Shown: positions 48,747 to 63,400 of the stretch, in pieces | How the letters are laid out: each line of letters opens with the position of its first letter | Position numbering within the stretch: the stretch's first letter is position 1 | Assembly: GCA_947561715.1 (NCBI GenBank) | Contig: OX387197.1 | Span: 10,723,001 to 10,787,000 of the forward strand | Reading direction: 5' to 3' | DNA length: 64,000 nucleotides | Source: Ascidia mentula | Lineage: Eukaryota > Chordata > Ascidiacea > Phlebobranchia > Ascidiidae | Notes under the pieces: model-generated | Databases searched by the model: none | Seen by the model: only the letters and a program-made list of their open reading frames with translations | What the model was told of the DNA's origin: nothing | Translations under genes and position numbers: made by a program

Positions 48747-51700
48747 CCAACAACGATTTCTATTGTTGTTACATGTGTTGTCGAGATGGCGGACTTAAGT
48801 TTACAGTAAGACTTACATTCACTGCAATGTAACAGTCTACGTCCTGCTACTTAACAGAGCGTTACAAACAAACATTTTATGGTGTGATATTACCTTCAAT
48901 CCATGCATTGTAATGCTTTGTCAATCTACGAACAATTATTTTCTTTGTCCGGCCAAACGAAGTGAATCAAACCATCCACACGAAAACGAAAATCTATGAC
49001 GGCGTAATTGGGGGATTGCGACTGTCTCGTCGAGATATACCCAAAACCACCCGACTTATGAAAAATGACAGCGCGAGTTCGGCATCACTTCTTCAGTTTC
49101 GAATAACTCTCTGGAGAGCTCAAAACACACACACAAAAGTCTGGTGTTTTATTGACAGCATGACTGCAATCGAGCGTGTCGATTGTTGTGGTAAGAATAT
49201 AAATGATCTCGCCTTGAACGAACTCGGCTCTTCGGCGTAGACGGACGACATTAGGGAGCGTTTGGTTTCACCATTATCGCAAATTGCATGCAAATCGACG
49301 CGAAAACGAGTGAGGTGTTGGCTTTGGCAACATAGCAAAAAATAGCCTGTAAGCTGGAGATAGTAACAAAATTTTAAAAAACGCTTTGTTGCAGAAATTT
49401 GCATTTTTGGTGCAAGGAAAAGCACGTACATGTTTTGTGCATTGCCAATCCATCTTTTTATTGTACATTACCCTTCCAGTTAAGCTTATAACGTCTCAGT
49501 GTTTTTATGCGTTCATGTGTTCGACATTTTGGGGCAGAATAATAAAACTAATTTGGATCATCTGCTATCGTACCAAGGCATCCTGAAGGGCTGCCAATCA
49601 TGCACACTTGGAGCACTTTCAACGTCGTCGTGCGAGCCTTGTCCAATGCTGATTGACAGTCATAATTATTTCCTGTAGAACACAAACAATCGTCTGCAAG
49701 TGTACGGTGAAGAAAGGGACGTCATGATCGGTAAGATGACGTCGGCACGACGATCGAAAGCGACGGTGTGTGGGAACTTTGTCTTCAGTCCGCATTTAAT
49801 TGCGCCGAAATTACAGGTCCGTCTACACGTGGTAATTGCGACGAGACAAACCGTAAAAGAAATTTCTCTTACGATGCCCATCATCTCCCAATCGTGAATC
49901 CACACAACGAAATATATGCGGAGAAACCAGGGGTGGAAAACCATTTTCGACTTCAGCATCATTTTTTAATTTTAATTGCCACAACTTCTGAAAATTAGTT
50001 TTTTATGTGCAGGCATGCTTTTCTTCCATTTTCTCTGGAGTATTATGCTCCACTTGTACTGCGCCATAGGTTGGCCACCCCTGTGATAAACAGATTATCG
50101 CGAATATTTGATTGGTTTTCCCCACATCATACAAGCATGGGTATTGTAGGTTTGTTCTGACAAGAAGTAAAGGAAAATAGAGGGTTGCTAAAACTATTGT
50201 ACTTGCCCAACAAACAGAAAAATGATGTATTTCCAATACAAAGAAACAGGAATCCCGGCTTTCCAACATTCAATTCCACATTAGCACAAAACCACTCACT
50301 TGATCGCATGCAAAAATACGTTTCTACCCCCCGACAAATTGCAAAAATTAGTTTTGATGCAACGTTAGTTGGCAGGAGAGTTCAATATCTCTGGCGCTCT
50401 TTGATCCTCTACATGCGATCTTATCTGCACCCTATCTTGATTGTTTACTTCTTGTTGGCGGAGATTTTTGGCGAACTAATCTCAAAGGCTGCATCTTGTA
50501 AGATAACGTTGGGACGGTTTCCGATCACAAGCTACAAGTTGCTGTCGCAAAAATATGCATAATTGCGTCACTGTTTACTGCGCTCTTAGTCTAAACTTGT
50601 AACTTAAGTGGAAACACGGTTTGTGGCGGGTCGTCTGTCGCGAGTTTGATTGGTGGCTTTCAAGCACGTGGTCAAACCCAGTGTCCATTTCAACAGTTCG
50701 CATAATTGTGGGTGCTTTTGTTAGAAAATCATTAAAACACGAGGTTGGAAACGGAACCACGCGCTTCCAAATTTAGTCAGTCATTTGCGTAAGTGGCTGA
50801 TTTTAATGAGGCGGATTAGGCAAATTGAAGGGGATTTTTGCTCGAGATAAAGATTTCGGTACGACTACACCTTAAGCTTTGAATCGTTAGAAAACTTCAT
50901 GATTTTACGAATAATTCCACGAAAATTAAATCGAAAATGGTTGTCCTAAAATAAAACCTCTTGTGAAGAATTGCGAACTTTTTACGAAATCTGTAACTTG
51001 CATAAAGTTCTTCCAATTACGAAAAAAACTGTTTATGCATAACATGGTATATTAGTGTAAATCGAAACTACGGACAATTTTCAATGTATAACGAAGTCCT
51101 TATTTCAGGTAAGTATGATAAGAGATCATGACGCGAATGACCGAGGTACTTTTGTGACGGAATGTTTATTCCCTAACTAAAATGCATTTCTCCTGTTCGT
51201 TCGTTGTTTATGTGTTTTCGTTTGTGTCAGCGTGCGTCACCTCTGTAGTAAAGGTGGCAAGGTCGGCAGCGCGCGTCGAAAACAGATTGTCAAAAACGCG
51301 TCGCTGCTCTTTCCCAAACCTTATCATTGTTTCCCTCTTCCCCGGGGGGCAAACTGCGGACGAATAGAACATGAAGAAGTTGCTGCGAAGTGTCGACACG
51401 CGCACCCGTTTGCCTTTGCAGAATTATCTCGGACGTGTTAGGGACAACGCACAAGGTCATGCAGGCAAGAATTGCGCACCATTGTTTAAGGGTGTGCAAA
51501 ACTTCAATGTTTTGTATTGGATCCGATAGTTCAAGGTACGCATCGTTTGCAATACACGCTAGAAGACAGAATTTGCCTCATTTTTATGGCAACAACAAGC
51601 ACTCTTTGTCGAACCTGACAGTAGAATCAATAGCATCTGAATTTAAGGCTTATTTAAAACAAATCAATTTATGTCATGACGAGGTCGTAGATTCCGGGAT

Positions 51701-54700
51701 GTAAACCTGTACACCTCGTTGTATGTAGGCATGGGCAAGATCGTCTTGTTAATGACGACGTTTAATGCCCCCAACACTCATTACATTCCCTTGATTAGCG
51801 ACAACACAAACAGCAATTACAACTCCATCGCTTGTACGAAATGTTGTACGTCTGTGGGAAATGGGCCGTAGATCTTGTCACGCAAAATCCGTTTCTCGAC
51901 CATCAAGTGCGCAGATTACTTCTGACTTACAAGATCGCGAGCGCGCAGCTCCCCTGCAATTAGGGCAGATACGTAATGCGGTTTATATGAGCGAACTTGC
52001 CGCGAGGTTCCCGTGAGGCAAGGGAGAGAGTAGAAGAGATTGACCAAACCTGCATCGCTTGTCCAGTGTAAGTACGGCAGTGAGAAAGCCAGCAGGTTGC
52101 CCCGAAAACAAACGGGGCGTGTTTTGCGATGGACGGAACAGGCAAAGGAGGGCAGTTTGTGTGTTTTGACAGTACACGGAGAGGACACGCATTTTGCGGT
52201 GATTGCTTATCTCAGGCATGCTTACAATGCTCGAGTTGTAGTTAACGAAGTTACCAGTACCGAACCTAGATGTGGTCGTGCGATCGAGGAGGTATGATAA
52301 CAGGGCAAAATGTCTAGCTTGGCAAAAAAGAGTTATTTGCCTGTTGTGTGTTATGTACACATGTGTGTAAATGTCACCTATAAAGAACAGGTTGTGGCAG
52401 CACATGATTTCCAAAACAAACAAACAAAATACCGCAGGTCGTCGGAACTGCCGTAATTTTGGTTTATGTGGGAAGATGTACAGGGAGATATTGGCCAAAC
52501 CTATGTTACAAGGAACTCCAGAGTTTAGACCGATAACAAGAACTGTATTGTTGATGATGATTGGAAAGACGGCAAACTTTATTGATAAGTGTGGGTAAAT
52601 CCCATGAAAAATCCATTACCGCCTAATATAGAAGATAGAGAGGCTTTGGCACACCTTTGCTAGTTCGTGACTTTTTGCACAGACCCATAAAGCGTTTAGT
52701 CGGGTGGACCCGTGTTATCGGGGCTTACTCCATGCCCGATGTGTTTATTGTTATCGTGACCGATTAGACACCAGTCCACCTTTACCGAGAAATGTTGACC
52801 GTCCTGTATCTTGCGGGTTAATGCTGCAGTTTGTCCGCTAACAAGACGACGGATTGACTTTTTAGTGAGAATAATCAGAATATAAGAGCCTATAGGTGTT
52901 TTACATACATTTTTTAAGATGTCTGTCATTTTTACAGTATTGCTGATAAAACAGATGAATTTTAATTTGAAATATTTGTCGTGTACGCAGCAAGTCAAGA
53001 AAAAATTGGTAAAATTAATACATTTTGATGAAACCGGTTTACCTGTCGCATGGCTTTTGCTTGCCGCCATGCGCCTTTCTTAAGAAACTTATCTCCTGAA
53101 TTATGCAGCAGCTTTTCATAAGCCGTAGGTGACGTAGCAATATAGCTGTGGGTAAACCAAGCAACGAATACCAGAGAGCTTTCTTTGTTGTCGCGGTCTA
53201 AGACATTACTACTAATGGGATAATCAGTAAACTTATTACGTTCATGAGTAGAAGAGGCGGAGAAATAGTGCAAAGTGGTTTTGGGATGAACGTCAAAAAT
53301 AACTGACGAATTCTGGGTGTTTTTTAAATAAACTTGGTATCACAGTAAAGCAAAACCCTAGAAACCAGAGCAGGAAAAAAGATGATTCAGACCCTTCAGA
53401 TCAAACTTCACTGTTTATGCATATTCGGACATAGCTTAGAGACGGCAGCGGTTACCGGAGGCAGATAAAAGCCTTCCTATCAAACCATAAGTGACCTGGT
53501 GCAATAGGTAAGCAATTTATTCCAGATATAGGTCGCAAATTGCCGATGCTACAACGCGGTGTGGTCTAATGGCCAGTACTCAGTGGGAGGTGCATAAGAG
53601 ATGATACCGCACACGCCATGTGAGGATATTTTGACAAACATCCAAAACATCGCCCAGAAATGCACTTCGCCCGCACGAAAACTTAATTGGCCCAAAACTC
53701 TCCCGATCTCTCAGGAAATTAATTGGCGTTTTCGGTCGTTAATTAACGCTGTTCGCGTTTTTTTCTTCTTGCTCAAGGCTATAGTTTGTCTGTAGAAATA
53801 AGTGAACTGTGCTGTGCGAAGAGCAAAGACTTTGTCATTTCATCTCCGAGAGCAGATATCGCCACTGGAAGTTTTCGCCAAGCCTAATAGGCCACCCTCC
53901 CATCTGAACACCGGGTACAGGATAGAATTATCCCTTCACAGCCAAGCCTTGCAGAAGGGGCGTTTTCGTTTTGGTTCCGTGCCGTGCTTTGCTCTCGCGA
54001 AAGTATCAGAAAAACCTCAGACGTCTTCAGGACAACCAACCGCGAGGAGCTTTGTGATAATCTGCGATTATATTGACCTCTAGTCGAAGCAAGTCGCAAC
54101 ACCAACAAACAGATTTCGCTGGATCTGCTTATTCCTTTAGTGATGGATACTTACAACTTCAACTCAAGGTTAGTCGGGACTCATCATTGTTTTGTTAAAC
54201 GTATTCAGGATTAAGTATTATAACTCATAAAAAATATAGGTTTGCGAAAGCATTGCGGGGATCGTTATTTCATCTACACCTAATAACACGTTGTAGCGAA
54301 CTGATCGGTTTCGGCCTGTGGCGGAGTAACATGTAACTGTGCTTCTTCCTTCCCAACGAAATTCTTGCACCGCAAACAAATTCCTGGAAGTGCGGTCACG
54401 CTTTCTACATTTCCTGTTTATTGGGTTTGCCCTTTCCACAAATTTCAACACCGCAATCTGTAAACGTGCAGAAGCTTATGTTAACAAAGCCGCAACTCGA
54501 CATTCGCTAACCCCATTTCCGTGCATGTCGCAACGTCATCAGCATTCGGAGGCAGCCTTCGCCTCAAGGGGAACAAAAATAGGCAGATAATTGATTGGAA
54601 AAATGCCGCGGCGATGTGCTTATTTTTCGAAGATCAATGATTACGGGAGGCTGGGTGGCGGGCAACACCCAGAAACGCTTTGATCTCAGATTGCCCACTT

Positions 54701-57480
54701 GTTCTCCGACTGTTCGCGAGATCTCGAATGAATCAATGCGTTTCGTTGTTTTGAATTTGTGCCCGTGGTAAAAGACATTAACGGGGGGCAAAATTATTTA
54801 TGCCACAAAAATTACCTTTTCTTTGGGGCAAACAACTGCGATATTTGTTCGACTGTTTTTTGTATGTTGGAATAATGTCTACGAACGTTTTTTGGAATAT
54901 TAAACTTTGCCAAAGTGGGAATACCGTCAATACTATATTTCTTTATATTTGCATAACACGCGACAACAAATGTGGGGTTGGCGAACATGAGATCTCGCAT
55001 GTTGTTCACACAAACTGCTGGTGTCGAATTTTTACACGTCGAGTTTAACTTTAATATTTGTAAACCGAAACGAACGCCGTCGTGTCGTCAACGTGGTGAG
55101 CGAATTGGTTGGGCGGGGGTCGCGCTTCAATATGACATGACAGCATTACCTCGGGTTCTTTGTGGTAAATTTTTTGTCTGTTTTTTTTTCGACAAAAGTA
55201 TTTTGAAACTGTGCAACGTTATGAGGCATGGTAGAGAAATGTTGCAATCGATGAAAAATAGTCGCGCAAGATACAAGAAGCGTCATGTTTTTCCGAAACT
55301 CTAAATCGCCTTTAAAATTAATCCCAGATGTCCTCTGTAGATCCGAGCATGGGTAAAGCGTTCTCGCGCGGGTCGTGACATCACGTAATATGCCTAAATC
55401 GCGAATTTCACGCAATATGTACGTCACGGATTCGGTTTGCGGTGAGTTGAGATTAAATCAAAATCCCGATTCAGCGAACTGCGGTTTGAAAGGCGTTTGG
55501 CTGTAAACAAAAGATTTATGACGAGGCATCGGCTGGTACATAAAACTTGATTGCGAGCGATCAAGAGCTCTCTCAGTAACTTCTAAATCTTCTGTCAACA
55601 ATAATTGAAGGCAAATGTGTTTTGGAGGGGACTTAATTGCGAACAATCTATGAACTCCCATCAATCAAGGTGTACGCCTTCGCGGAAGCCTCAAAAAAAC
55701 ACATTAAATGTGCTTCGCGGTGCTACCTATATGCAAACCCCGTTTACACTTGTGGCCGTAATGACACGCCGACGCGGTGGAGATCGTATTGTGCGTTATC
55801 TGCGAAGGGGAGCGCACGGCCTCGTAATTTTATCTCCGAAAGTTGCATTCCTGGCAATTCGCTCGTCGGTCACTTTACGACAATCGTAATACGGTCACAA
55901 GGACCGGGGAAGCTTCCTTCCTGGTGCCACGAGAGGCCCAAAAGGAATTTTCCTGGACATCATCTACGTTAGCTTGGTACTGAGAAAATGAATGCCCTTC
56001 TCGACAGCCAAATTCCGTCCTGTGCGCGGATCATCGGCAATTATCCAATCGAATGGCGCATGCCAGCTGCTGTTTTAATGCGATTTTTCCGCAGTTGTGA
56101 AACGTCAAGTGGGAAGTAGTAATAATCAATTCCATCGTGAAAAGCTTAACTTTTAGTGACGGTGGTAAGCAGCTTTGTATCAGCTGTTTTCTGGCATATG
56201 TTATTACCTATTCAGCTGAGATAAATGGTTGTTTTTGAGCAACTTTCAAGGAGTCACACCTTAAACGCATCCACGTTTAAATGTTGCCTGGAATTTCGCC
56301 TCAAAGAGGGTCGATCTCTAAAATGGCCAACCGTTAACTCGATAAAAGTGTTCTTCACTCCAAATGTAGTCGCGCCGTCCTGCAACAACTTTTTACTTGA
56401 CAGAGATTCAACTGGAAATTAGGTGTTTTCAACTAATAGGTGTTTTCATTTGTTTGTTAAACTGTGAATGGGTGTAAACTATTGAAATTCACTTGTTGTG
56501 CAATTTAGGCTTTTATCTGTCTGTCCTAATTAATTTTATTTCTGTGTGTTTTTGTTTCTGAGGCGCGGGATAGTGGATATAAATTATTTAAGTCGATGCA
56601 GGGGCCCAGGCGGCGGCTTATCTGCATAACAACGTGTTCCCATCAAGTAAAGGGATGTTCTAAATGAATGCGACAGAAATTTGCTGCAAGCAAGACGGCG
56701 TACGTGTAAAAACAACAGATTGTGTTGACATGATTAGCATAGCGTGTTTCTTATGGTCTGAAAGATTTTTCATACCATAAACCAGTATTCTGGGTGCTTT
56801 CAGCATTCGATCATTTTTTAACGATGTTAAACTTCTTCATCGTTTTTTTTCTTTGTTACATGGATTCTTTTGTTGATTCAAGTCCGACTACAGTTTTGTT
56901 ACACATGCAAAGGTTGAGTGACTCCGCACGCAGCCATTTGAAAACGTGACGTCGGTATGACGACATGTAGCATGTTCCCTTAGGGTGGCCCGTAAAACTG
57001 CGTCCATACCAGCGGTGGAGACGACGAGTGGTTGTTCTGTTGTTTTTTATGGCACCTACGAATCGTTTAACGCCTGGGGAGCTGGCCTAATAATGCCATA
57101 ACGTTTCTGTCCAATTTTTGTGGATGGCCTGACAAAATAAACCTGACACTTTGCTCAGGCAAATTACCCGATGCCCGGTTGTCGTCCACCGGTCCGCCCG
57201 CACGGAAAGGGCATCCGCATCAAACGACGATCTAATTATGTTGACCACTGCTCCATGCCACGTCGCACCTGCAATTTTGCACCTGAACCTTTTCGCCAGT
57301 GACATTCCCCCACAATGTCCTTCGCTCAAATTCGATGTTGGATTTCAGTAATTCCAACTTGCTCGTATTTATTACCGCCTTTGTTCATTGGATCCGACCC
57401 GACTCAAGTGTTGGGTGTTGGTCACAACCACACGATTGGAGGTTTTAAAATCCCCCCTGTTTCTTTGCAGAGCTTCAAAG
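48747..57480. other. 8.7-kb stretch with no supported gene
   Basis: Open frames here are short and unsupported by splice-phase chains or recognisable domains. The longest, at about 50185-50562, 51390-51704, 51983-52498 (-) and 55637-55972, match nothing I know. The TLR 3' end probably uses AATAAA at about 49549. One small hAT MITE lies at 49928-50083. Part of the stretch may hold non-coding leader exons of the gene at 57481, since TTTCTTTGCAG precedes its ATG by ten bases. Confidence 0.5.
49928..50083. mobile_element. hAT-type MITE (156 bp)
   Basis: The ends are CAGGGGTGG and CCACCCCTG, a perfect 9-bp inverted repeat. The flanks GGAGAAAC (49920-49927) and TGATAAAC (50084-50091) agree at six of eight positions, as for an old 8-bp hAT target duplication. 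No coding frame is present. Confidence 0.75.
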
Positions 57481-60400
57481 ATGATCTTCCCACTACTTTT
57501 GGTGAACCTGTTTTCGTTCCACTCGGCGTGCGGTGACGTCATCAATCGCGTCAGCTTACAGAAGGAAGGGAGTGCGGATGCCACCGCCGCTCCAGTAGAA
57601 ACTACAACGAACGTTGATGGTTAGTTATTGTCTTGGAATAGTTAATACGTAACGTACGGGAATAATTCAAGTATGGTTTTGTTACGGCAAATTTGTGGAA
57701 TTGCCTTTTTAATGTTGCGAAGATGTTCCAAACTATATATGCGCAAGTTGCAAAAAACATGACAGAAATCGCCAAATTTTCATAATGTGTTTTGTCACTT
57801 CACTTCAACGAAGTATCGAGTAAGGCATCATTTCAATGTTCTCCTCCAAAAATAATCAAATCACGTGGCGTCATTTTGCTTTCTCAAAATTTAACCCAAC
57901 AATCGCATCGGCGGCGAAATGTTTCGCTTAACCACAAACTCGCGTACCAGCGGACGTCAGTTTGGCCCAAACTTGTGATAAATTTAAACATTTCGATCAT
58001 CCTTTCGATCTGACCGATGTCAGCTGTCGTGATAGCCGGGCAACATTGTTAACATTGGCTTGTGGAGGTCTCTGTCGGTAGCACGGTTCCATAAACGATT
58101 GTTGGGAGATTTTATTTATCAATGTTATATCTTTTTTTTTTTTTTTTTTTATATCTGAATAGGATACGATTAGAAGCAAGTTTCTTACCTCCTAGAGGTA
58201 AAGTAATTTGGTCTCGACGAGATCCAACGTGGCCTGTATTATATTCAAACTATGACTGTAAACCATTGGATTATTTGGGGAATGGAATTCATTGGATGGT
58301 TGTGGAATGCTGGAACCTTTTACATTTCAGCCAACATTCCATTTCCAATTTACACACTAAATAAGGCGATAAATTACGAATTCAAAGTAATGTGTCTTGA
58401 TGGCTTTTACATTCACATAACCCACTTGCCTATAATCGTTTCTACCTCACCGTAAGTGCAACATCCTGTAATTGCCACATGGAGGCGCGCAATCTCTCAC
58501 ATAGTGTTTATTACGCTCAGTGGCATTAAATGTATTTTAGATGTTCACCTCACGACCTTGTCCAAGCCAATAATTAAAGAAGGACATAACGTGGTTTGTG
58601 GTAATATATTTCGCAATCCTAACCTGGTGAAATACATTCTGCGGCTTAACCCTTCTTAATTTTCTCAAACCTTCTTAAATTTTTGAGATATAGAGAAGAA
58701 GTACAGCACGAAAATATTTTAATACCCGATTAAATAAACAAAAACGTTTTCTTTTGAAACAACAAGGTCCTATATGGGGATACAAAAATACACTTCGTTA
58801 AAATGAGCGAAACTTTTAGAGAAAAGTGTTAAATCGTTTGGTGAAAAAATTTTGTAGCATCTCTGTCCATCCCAACACGTTTAAAATTATTTTTATGCGG
58901 ACCACATGAAAATCTGGTCATAACAAGTTTCCATCGTGCAACAGCGTCATTACCATTTCGTTTATCCTATGAACATCAAAACATTGCTGCACGCCATATA
59001 CTGAACAAAAGAGCCAAATCTAGATGCCACGCAATCAAACTTTTGTCTTCGCCCGCGGCAACTGCGACAACGAGGCAGATTGCCTGATGGCTGAGGAAAT
59101 TCATGTCCGCGTAATATCCTCTCCATTTTTTTTCCATACACCAGCAAGCTTTTGGAGAATATTCCTGTTGTATTCTCCAGTTTTGAATATTCACGCGCGC
59201 GGTGTTTTGACCCTAAACAATCGAAAATCAGAATACGTTTATACCTCCGGGTGGTTTGCATGTAAACAATGACAAATTCACAGGAAAATCTATTTAGAAT
59301 CATTTGGGAGATTTTTTCCGCACGTAATGCTGTTGGAACGTTTGTAATCCTTTTCCGCGTAAAGGTTTCGTAACACCATTAAATCGAAATCCACCACAAG
59401 ATTTTTACATTCCTCTCTATTGAGGGTATAGCTGCTCATAAAATTAGGGCGGGAGGGGCAAATACTATCAAGTGCAATTTTCTATTGAACATCGAGCGGT
59501 GAAATTGATCAAAAATGTTGACGACCGTTGTTCGTTCTAAACGCTGTTTACTTACAATGGTGATGTATTACCTCGTCGACGTTGCCCGATGGCGTTCACG
59601 ACCCCGCACGATTTTGTTGCCAACAAAAGCTGTTTGTTACCATTGTTGAGGCACGTGCCTCACCCATAGTTAACTTAAAACCTCGGTGGATACTTAAACC
59701 CAGTCCTTCAAATCCGCGAGATCGAATTCCGCAACAGGATTAGCCGCGGCGATCTCCTTTCCAGTAGGACATGCGCAAGGATTAGCTCGAGAAAATCAAT
59801 ATGAACTGACCTCTCGTATCAAACAGAGTCTTAACTAAGTTCTGTTCCTCCTTTAAAAGTTAACATTTTTGGCAGAATGTCTTGGCTCGTTTGTCGGTTA
59901 CGAAGACACCTACTTACAAGGGGTCAAGGAACATTACTTTATTTACAACCGCACAACCTTTTCCGACTGTGAGGGGATTTGCTGTAGAGAAACAAGGTAT
60001 ATCACGAATTCACGAGTTTTTTTGTGTGTGCCTAATACCATGCTTTTGAAATTAGGTAACTAACACAAACAGTTTAAATGTAATGATGAGACGCCTTTTC
60101 ACCAACAAAATCTTCGCGTAAACAACATGATTGTAATTACGTTTCTCGACTTGTACACAAACAGAAATGTTTTAAGCTTCAAACACAACATCACTACAAA
60201 CCCATTTCGTCCTGTTGTTTCAGGTTTGATGAATGCCGGTCTTTCAGCTACTCGGCCGTGTTAGAGATGTGCATCGTGATGAATATCACTCGTTTCGACG
60301 AAGGAGCCCAACTCCAAAAAACATCCATATTCCGTCATTATCATCGATTCTTCCCCGGAGGTGAGTGCTGGATGACGAGTAATATAGGCATGTACGTTGC

Positions 60401-63400
60401 ACGCGGTTCTTTTCTCCTAACCCGATCTTGTCCCGTGTTGTTCGCTCCGGATTGAAGGTTTCCGGGTAGCGATCATCCTGACTTACTTCGCATTCCAGTA
60501 CGCGATTTACAACGAAATTTGTGCGATTGGATTCGACTTTTATCAAATGTTTTTCTTTCTTTACTCTTTTGTTTGCAACGAGTAGAAGCTTTAATCTTGA
60601 TATTTAATGCCCACCTATACTCAGACTTGCCCAACTTTTTAACTTTTCTTTCAAAAAATGTTTCTTATCTTTATTTCCCTTATTCCCTAAGTGGTCTTTA
60701 ACTTGCTTATAACCATATATTTGCTTGAGAAAGACAAGTTTTCTTTTCGACATGCGTCCCAGTTCTTATTAACCCCGCGGATATCTCGAGGCCAGTGACC
60801 GTCGTGCTGAAAACGCGCGCTCGCAATCCTGGCCGACTTTCGCATGCTGCCTAACCAGTACCACGTGACGTGGGTTTTGAACCGTCGCAAATATTTATCA
60901 ATTGTGGGTCGCAGATAACACGACTGTATTGCCTGAGACAACGACATATACATCGCCAATGCCGGCAAACGAAACAACGCCGGATTCCACAGCTGACGCC
61001 ATTGCCGTCACAAACGAAGTCGCGACCACGCCAGAGGCCGCCCAGCAAGGTGAAGCATCCCCAAAAACATCGGCCCAGTCCACCTCCGCAAAACGTTCGA
61101 CAGTCGCTAGCATCGCGGCCACGAGCACTGTCGAGCCCACTACCGCCTCTAGCGTGCAAACCGTGACTACTAGTGCAGGTAGTACCTCTGCAAAGGTTTC
61201 ACCCACAACCGAACGTAGAGTACAAACCATGACTACTAGTGCCGGTAGTACCTCTGCAAAGGTTTCACCCACAACCGAACGTAGAGTGCAAACCGTGACT
61301 ACTAGTGCAGGTAGTACCTCTGCAAAGGTTTCACCCACAACCGAACGTAGAGTACAAACCATGACTACTAGTGCCGGTAGTACCTCTGCAAAGGTTTCAC
61401 CCACAACCGAACGTAAAGTGCAAACCGCGACAACTAGGGTTGGTGTCGGTAGCACCACGACAGAAGTCGCTAAGGCGTCATCTGGTACTGGCGATGGTAG
61501 CTTGTCAGCGACCGCGCGGCCCGTTACTACCGAAACGACTGAAAATATCCCAATCTTGCCAGATACGACTACTGGCGTCGTAGAAACGACGAACACGACT
61601 GGCAACAGGCTGGCAGTTTTTGGCAGCACTGAAGCTATCGTCGGGGGCCCGTCAACAGCAGCCAGTAAGTGGATTTTTTACTTGGGGTGTCTTGCTATCA
61701 GTGTAAATGTTTTCAAATTTTTGTGTTGGTTGCGTCACACTTGTTTAATTTTACCTGCCGTAGCACATCACAATTAGGTTTGTGTGGAAACAATACAATT
61801 TAACGTGACGCTGACTTTAATTTGTTTCTAAATAAAGTTGTTCGAATCAGGTTCGTGTCCTAAGGATTGCAAAAACGGTGGAAGGTGCGAATGGGTAATC
61901 ACCGAAAAGGACGAAACGAAAAACATCAACTACGCAAGTTCTAAATGCATCTGCTTAAATGGATTTCAGGGCAACCAATGCGAACAACGAGCATTAAAAG
62001 GTAAAATTTTGGTCACTTGTAACAACAACATAGTACTTTTTTCCTGTTGTTCTAATATCACACAGTATTTCAATGCCAGAATACTGAGTCATTTCTCTGT
62101 GATAGATTCTTACATGCAAAATGTTTTAAGCACATACCATGCTAGTATTCATCATTATTGTGTTGAAAGTAGGTCCTAAATGAAATGTTTATTTTCAGCT
62201 GGCGTTCCTTCCTACATAATTGCCGCAGCCGTACTTGGTTCGATCATTCTCATCCTATTTTTAACGGTGGTCATCATCTACGCACTATACAGAAGTCGCA
62301 CTGGAAAATACAGAGTGCGGGAGCAACGAGACAGGTGGAACAAAACGGTACACGTCCATCATATTGTCGCATGCTGCTTGCTTGTAAAATAGTCTTGTCT
62401 GTACTTCTGTCTTACATGATTTCTGCGAATATTTCCACGTTAAGTTGTGTCTAATTGGCAAAATAGACGTTTGGTATTCACAACATAAAGCGGTTTAAAC
62501 AGAAGAAACATGAAACGTATCTTAAACATTTATTGTACGAATGCGAACTAAACGGTTATTGCGAAAAGTATTTACATCTTATCAAGGCTAATGTTTGTAG
62601 GTAGGTAAGGTTGATGCAGCAAATTAAGTCATATCTGACTTATTCCGTTAGCTGAGTGCAAAAACGCGTCGTGGATTATTACAAATGGTGGCCAAAAAAG
62701 GCTATGTGTAAACCCGCCAACTGTGACGTCATGGTTTTGGAAATTCGTTTAAAACGATCGCAGGTTTCGAACACGACGTAATACGCCATAAACAAATAAA
62801 CTTGTCGTCGTTTAACCCACGCCGGGGGATGTGGAGTCTTGTAAGCACAACGAAATTAATTACCTTTAAATGCTACCCACACAAGCGCTCATTGCCCTGG
62901 GTTTACCCGACCACCACGTTCCGGCTATAATTTGCGCTTCTCTCGCTGCATAGCTCAGTCACCATTGACATATAGCGTGAGTTATTTGCTGTAGGCGTTC
63001 AGATAACAAGACTGGACTATCTTAAGAGGCCATCTCGTAGACTTAGTTTTGTAAATCCTCCACACCACGCGTATTGATAAGTTCAGGAAATACCAGGAGT
63101 GTGTTTGGTGTCGACATTCTATTGTCTTCTCGTGTTATGCCCCAAAGCAGTGCTTACAATGGGCGATAATTCTTGCATATACCGCTTCCGCAGTCAGTCG
63201 CGCAGACGGGTAAGGCTGTACAGACTTTCCAATCCGTAAGCCCCTTATGTGTAGATTACATTTCCTTTACCGAATCGAATCGTTGTTATTGTCGCGTTAT
63301 ACTTTATAATTTGCAATGCGAAAATGCGAAAAAAAGTCAGAATAATGCAGTTCATACATACAAAGCTGATACGGCACTTGTCATAATATCAAATTTTTCG

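Noticed and set aside
50185-50562. A 125-codon open frame as a possible gene
   Set aside because: No recognisable domain, no upstream exon in phase, and biased composition not clearly coding.
53556-53620. A tRNA-like A box (TGGTCTAATGG)
   Set aside because: No B box GGTTCGA-type sequence follows and no cloverleaf could be drawn.
61154-61450. Regular repeats that might suggest a CRISPR array
   Set aside because: Units are contiguous with no spacers and lie inside a coding exon of an animal gene.
60898-61629. A 243-codon open frame on the minus strand opposite the mucin exon
   Set aside because: It is an antisense shadow of the Thr/Ser repeats, whose codons rarely make stops on the other strand. 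It has no splice context or domain.
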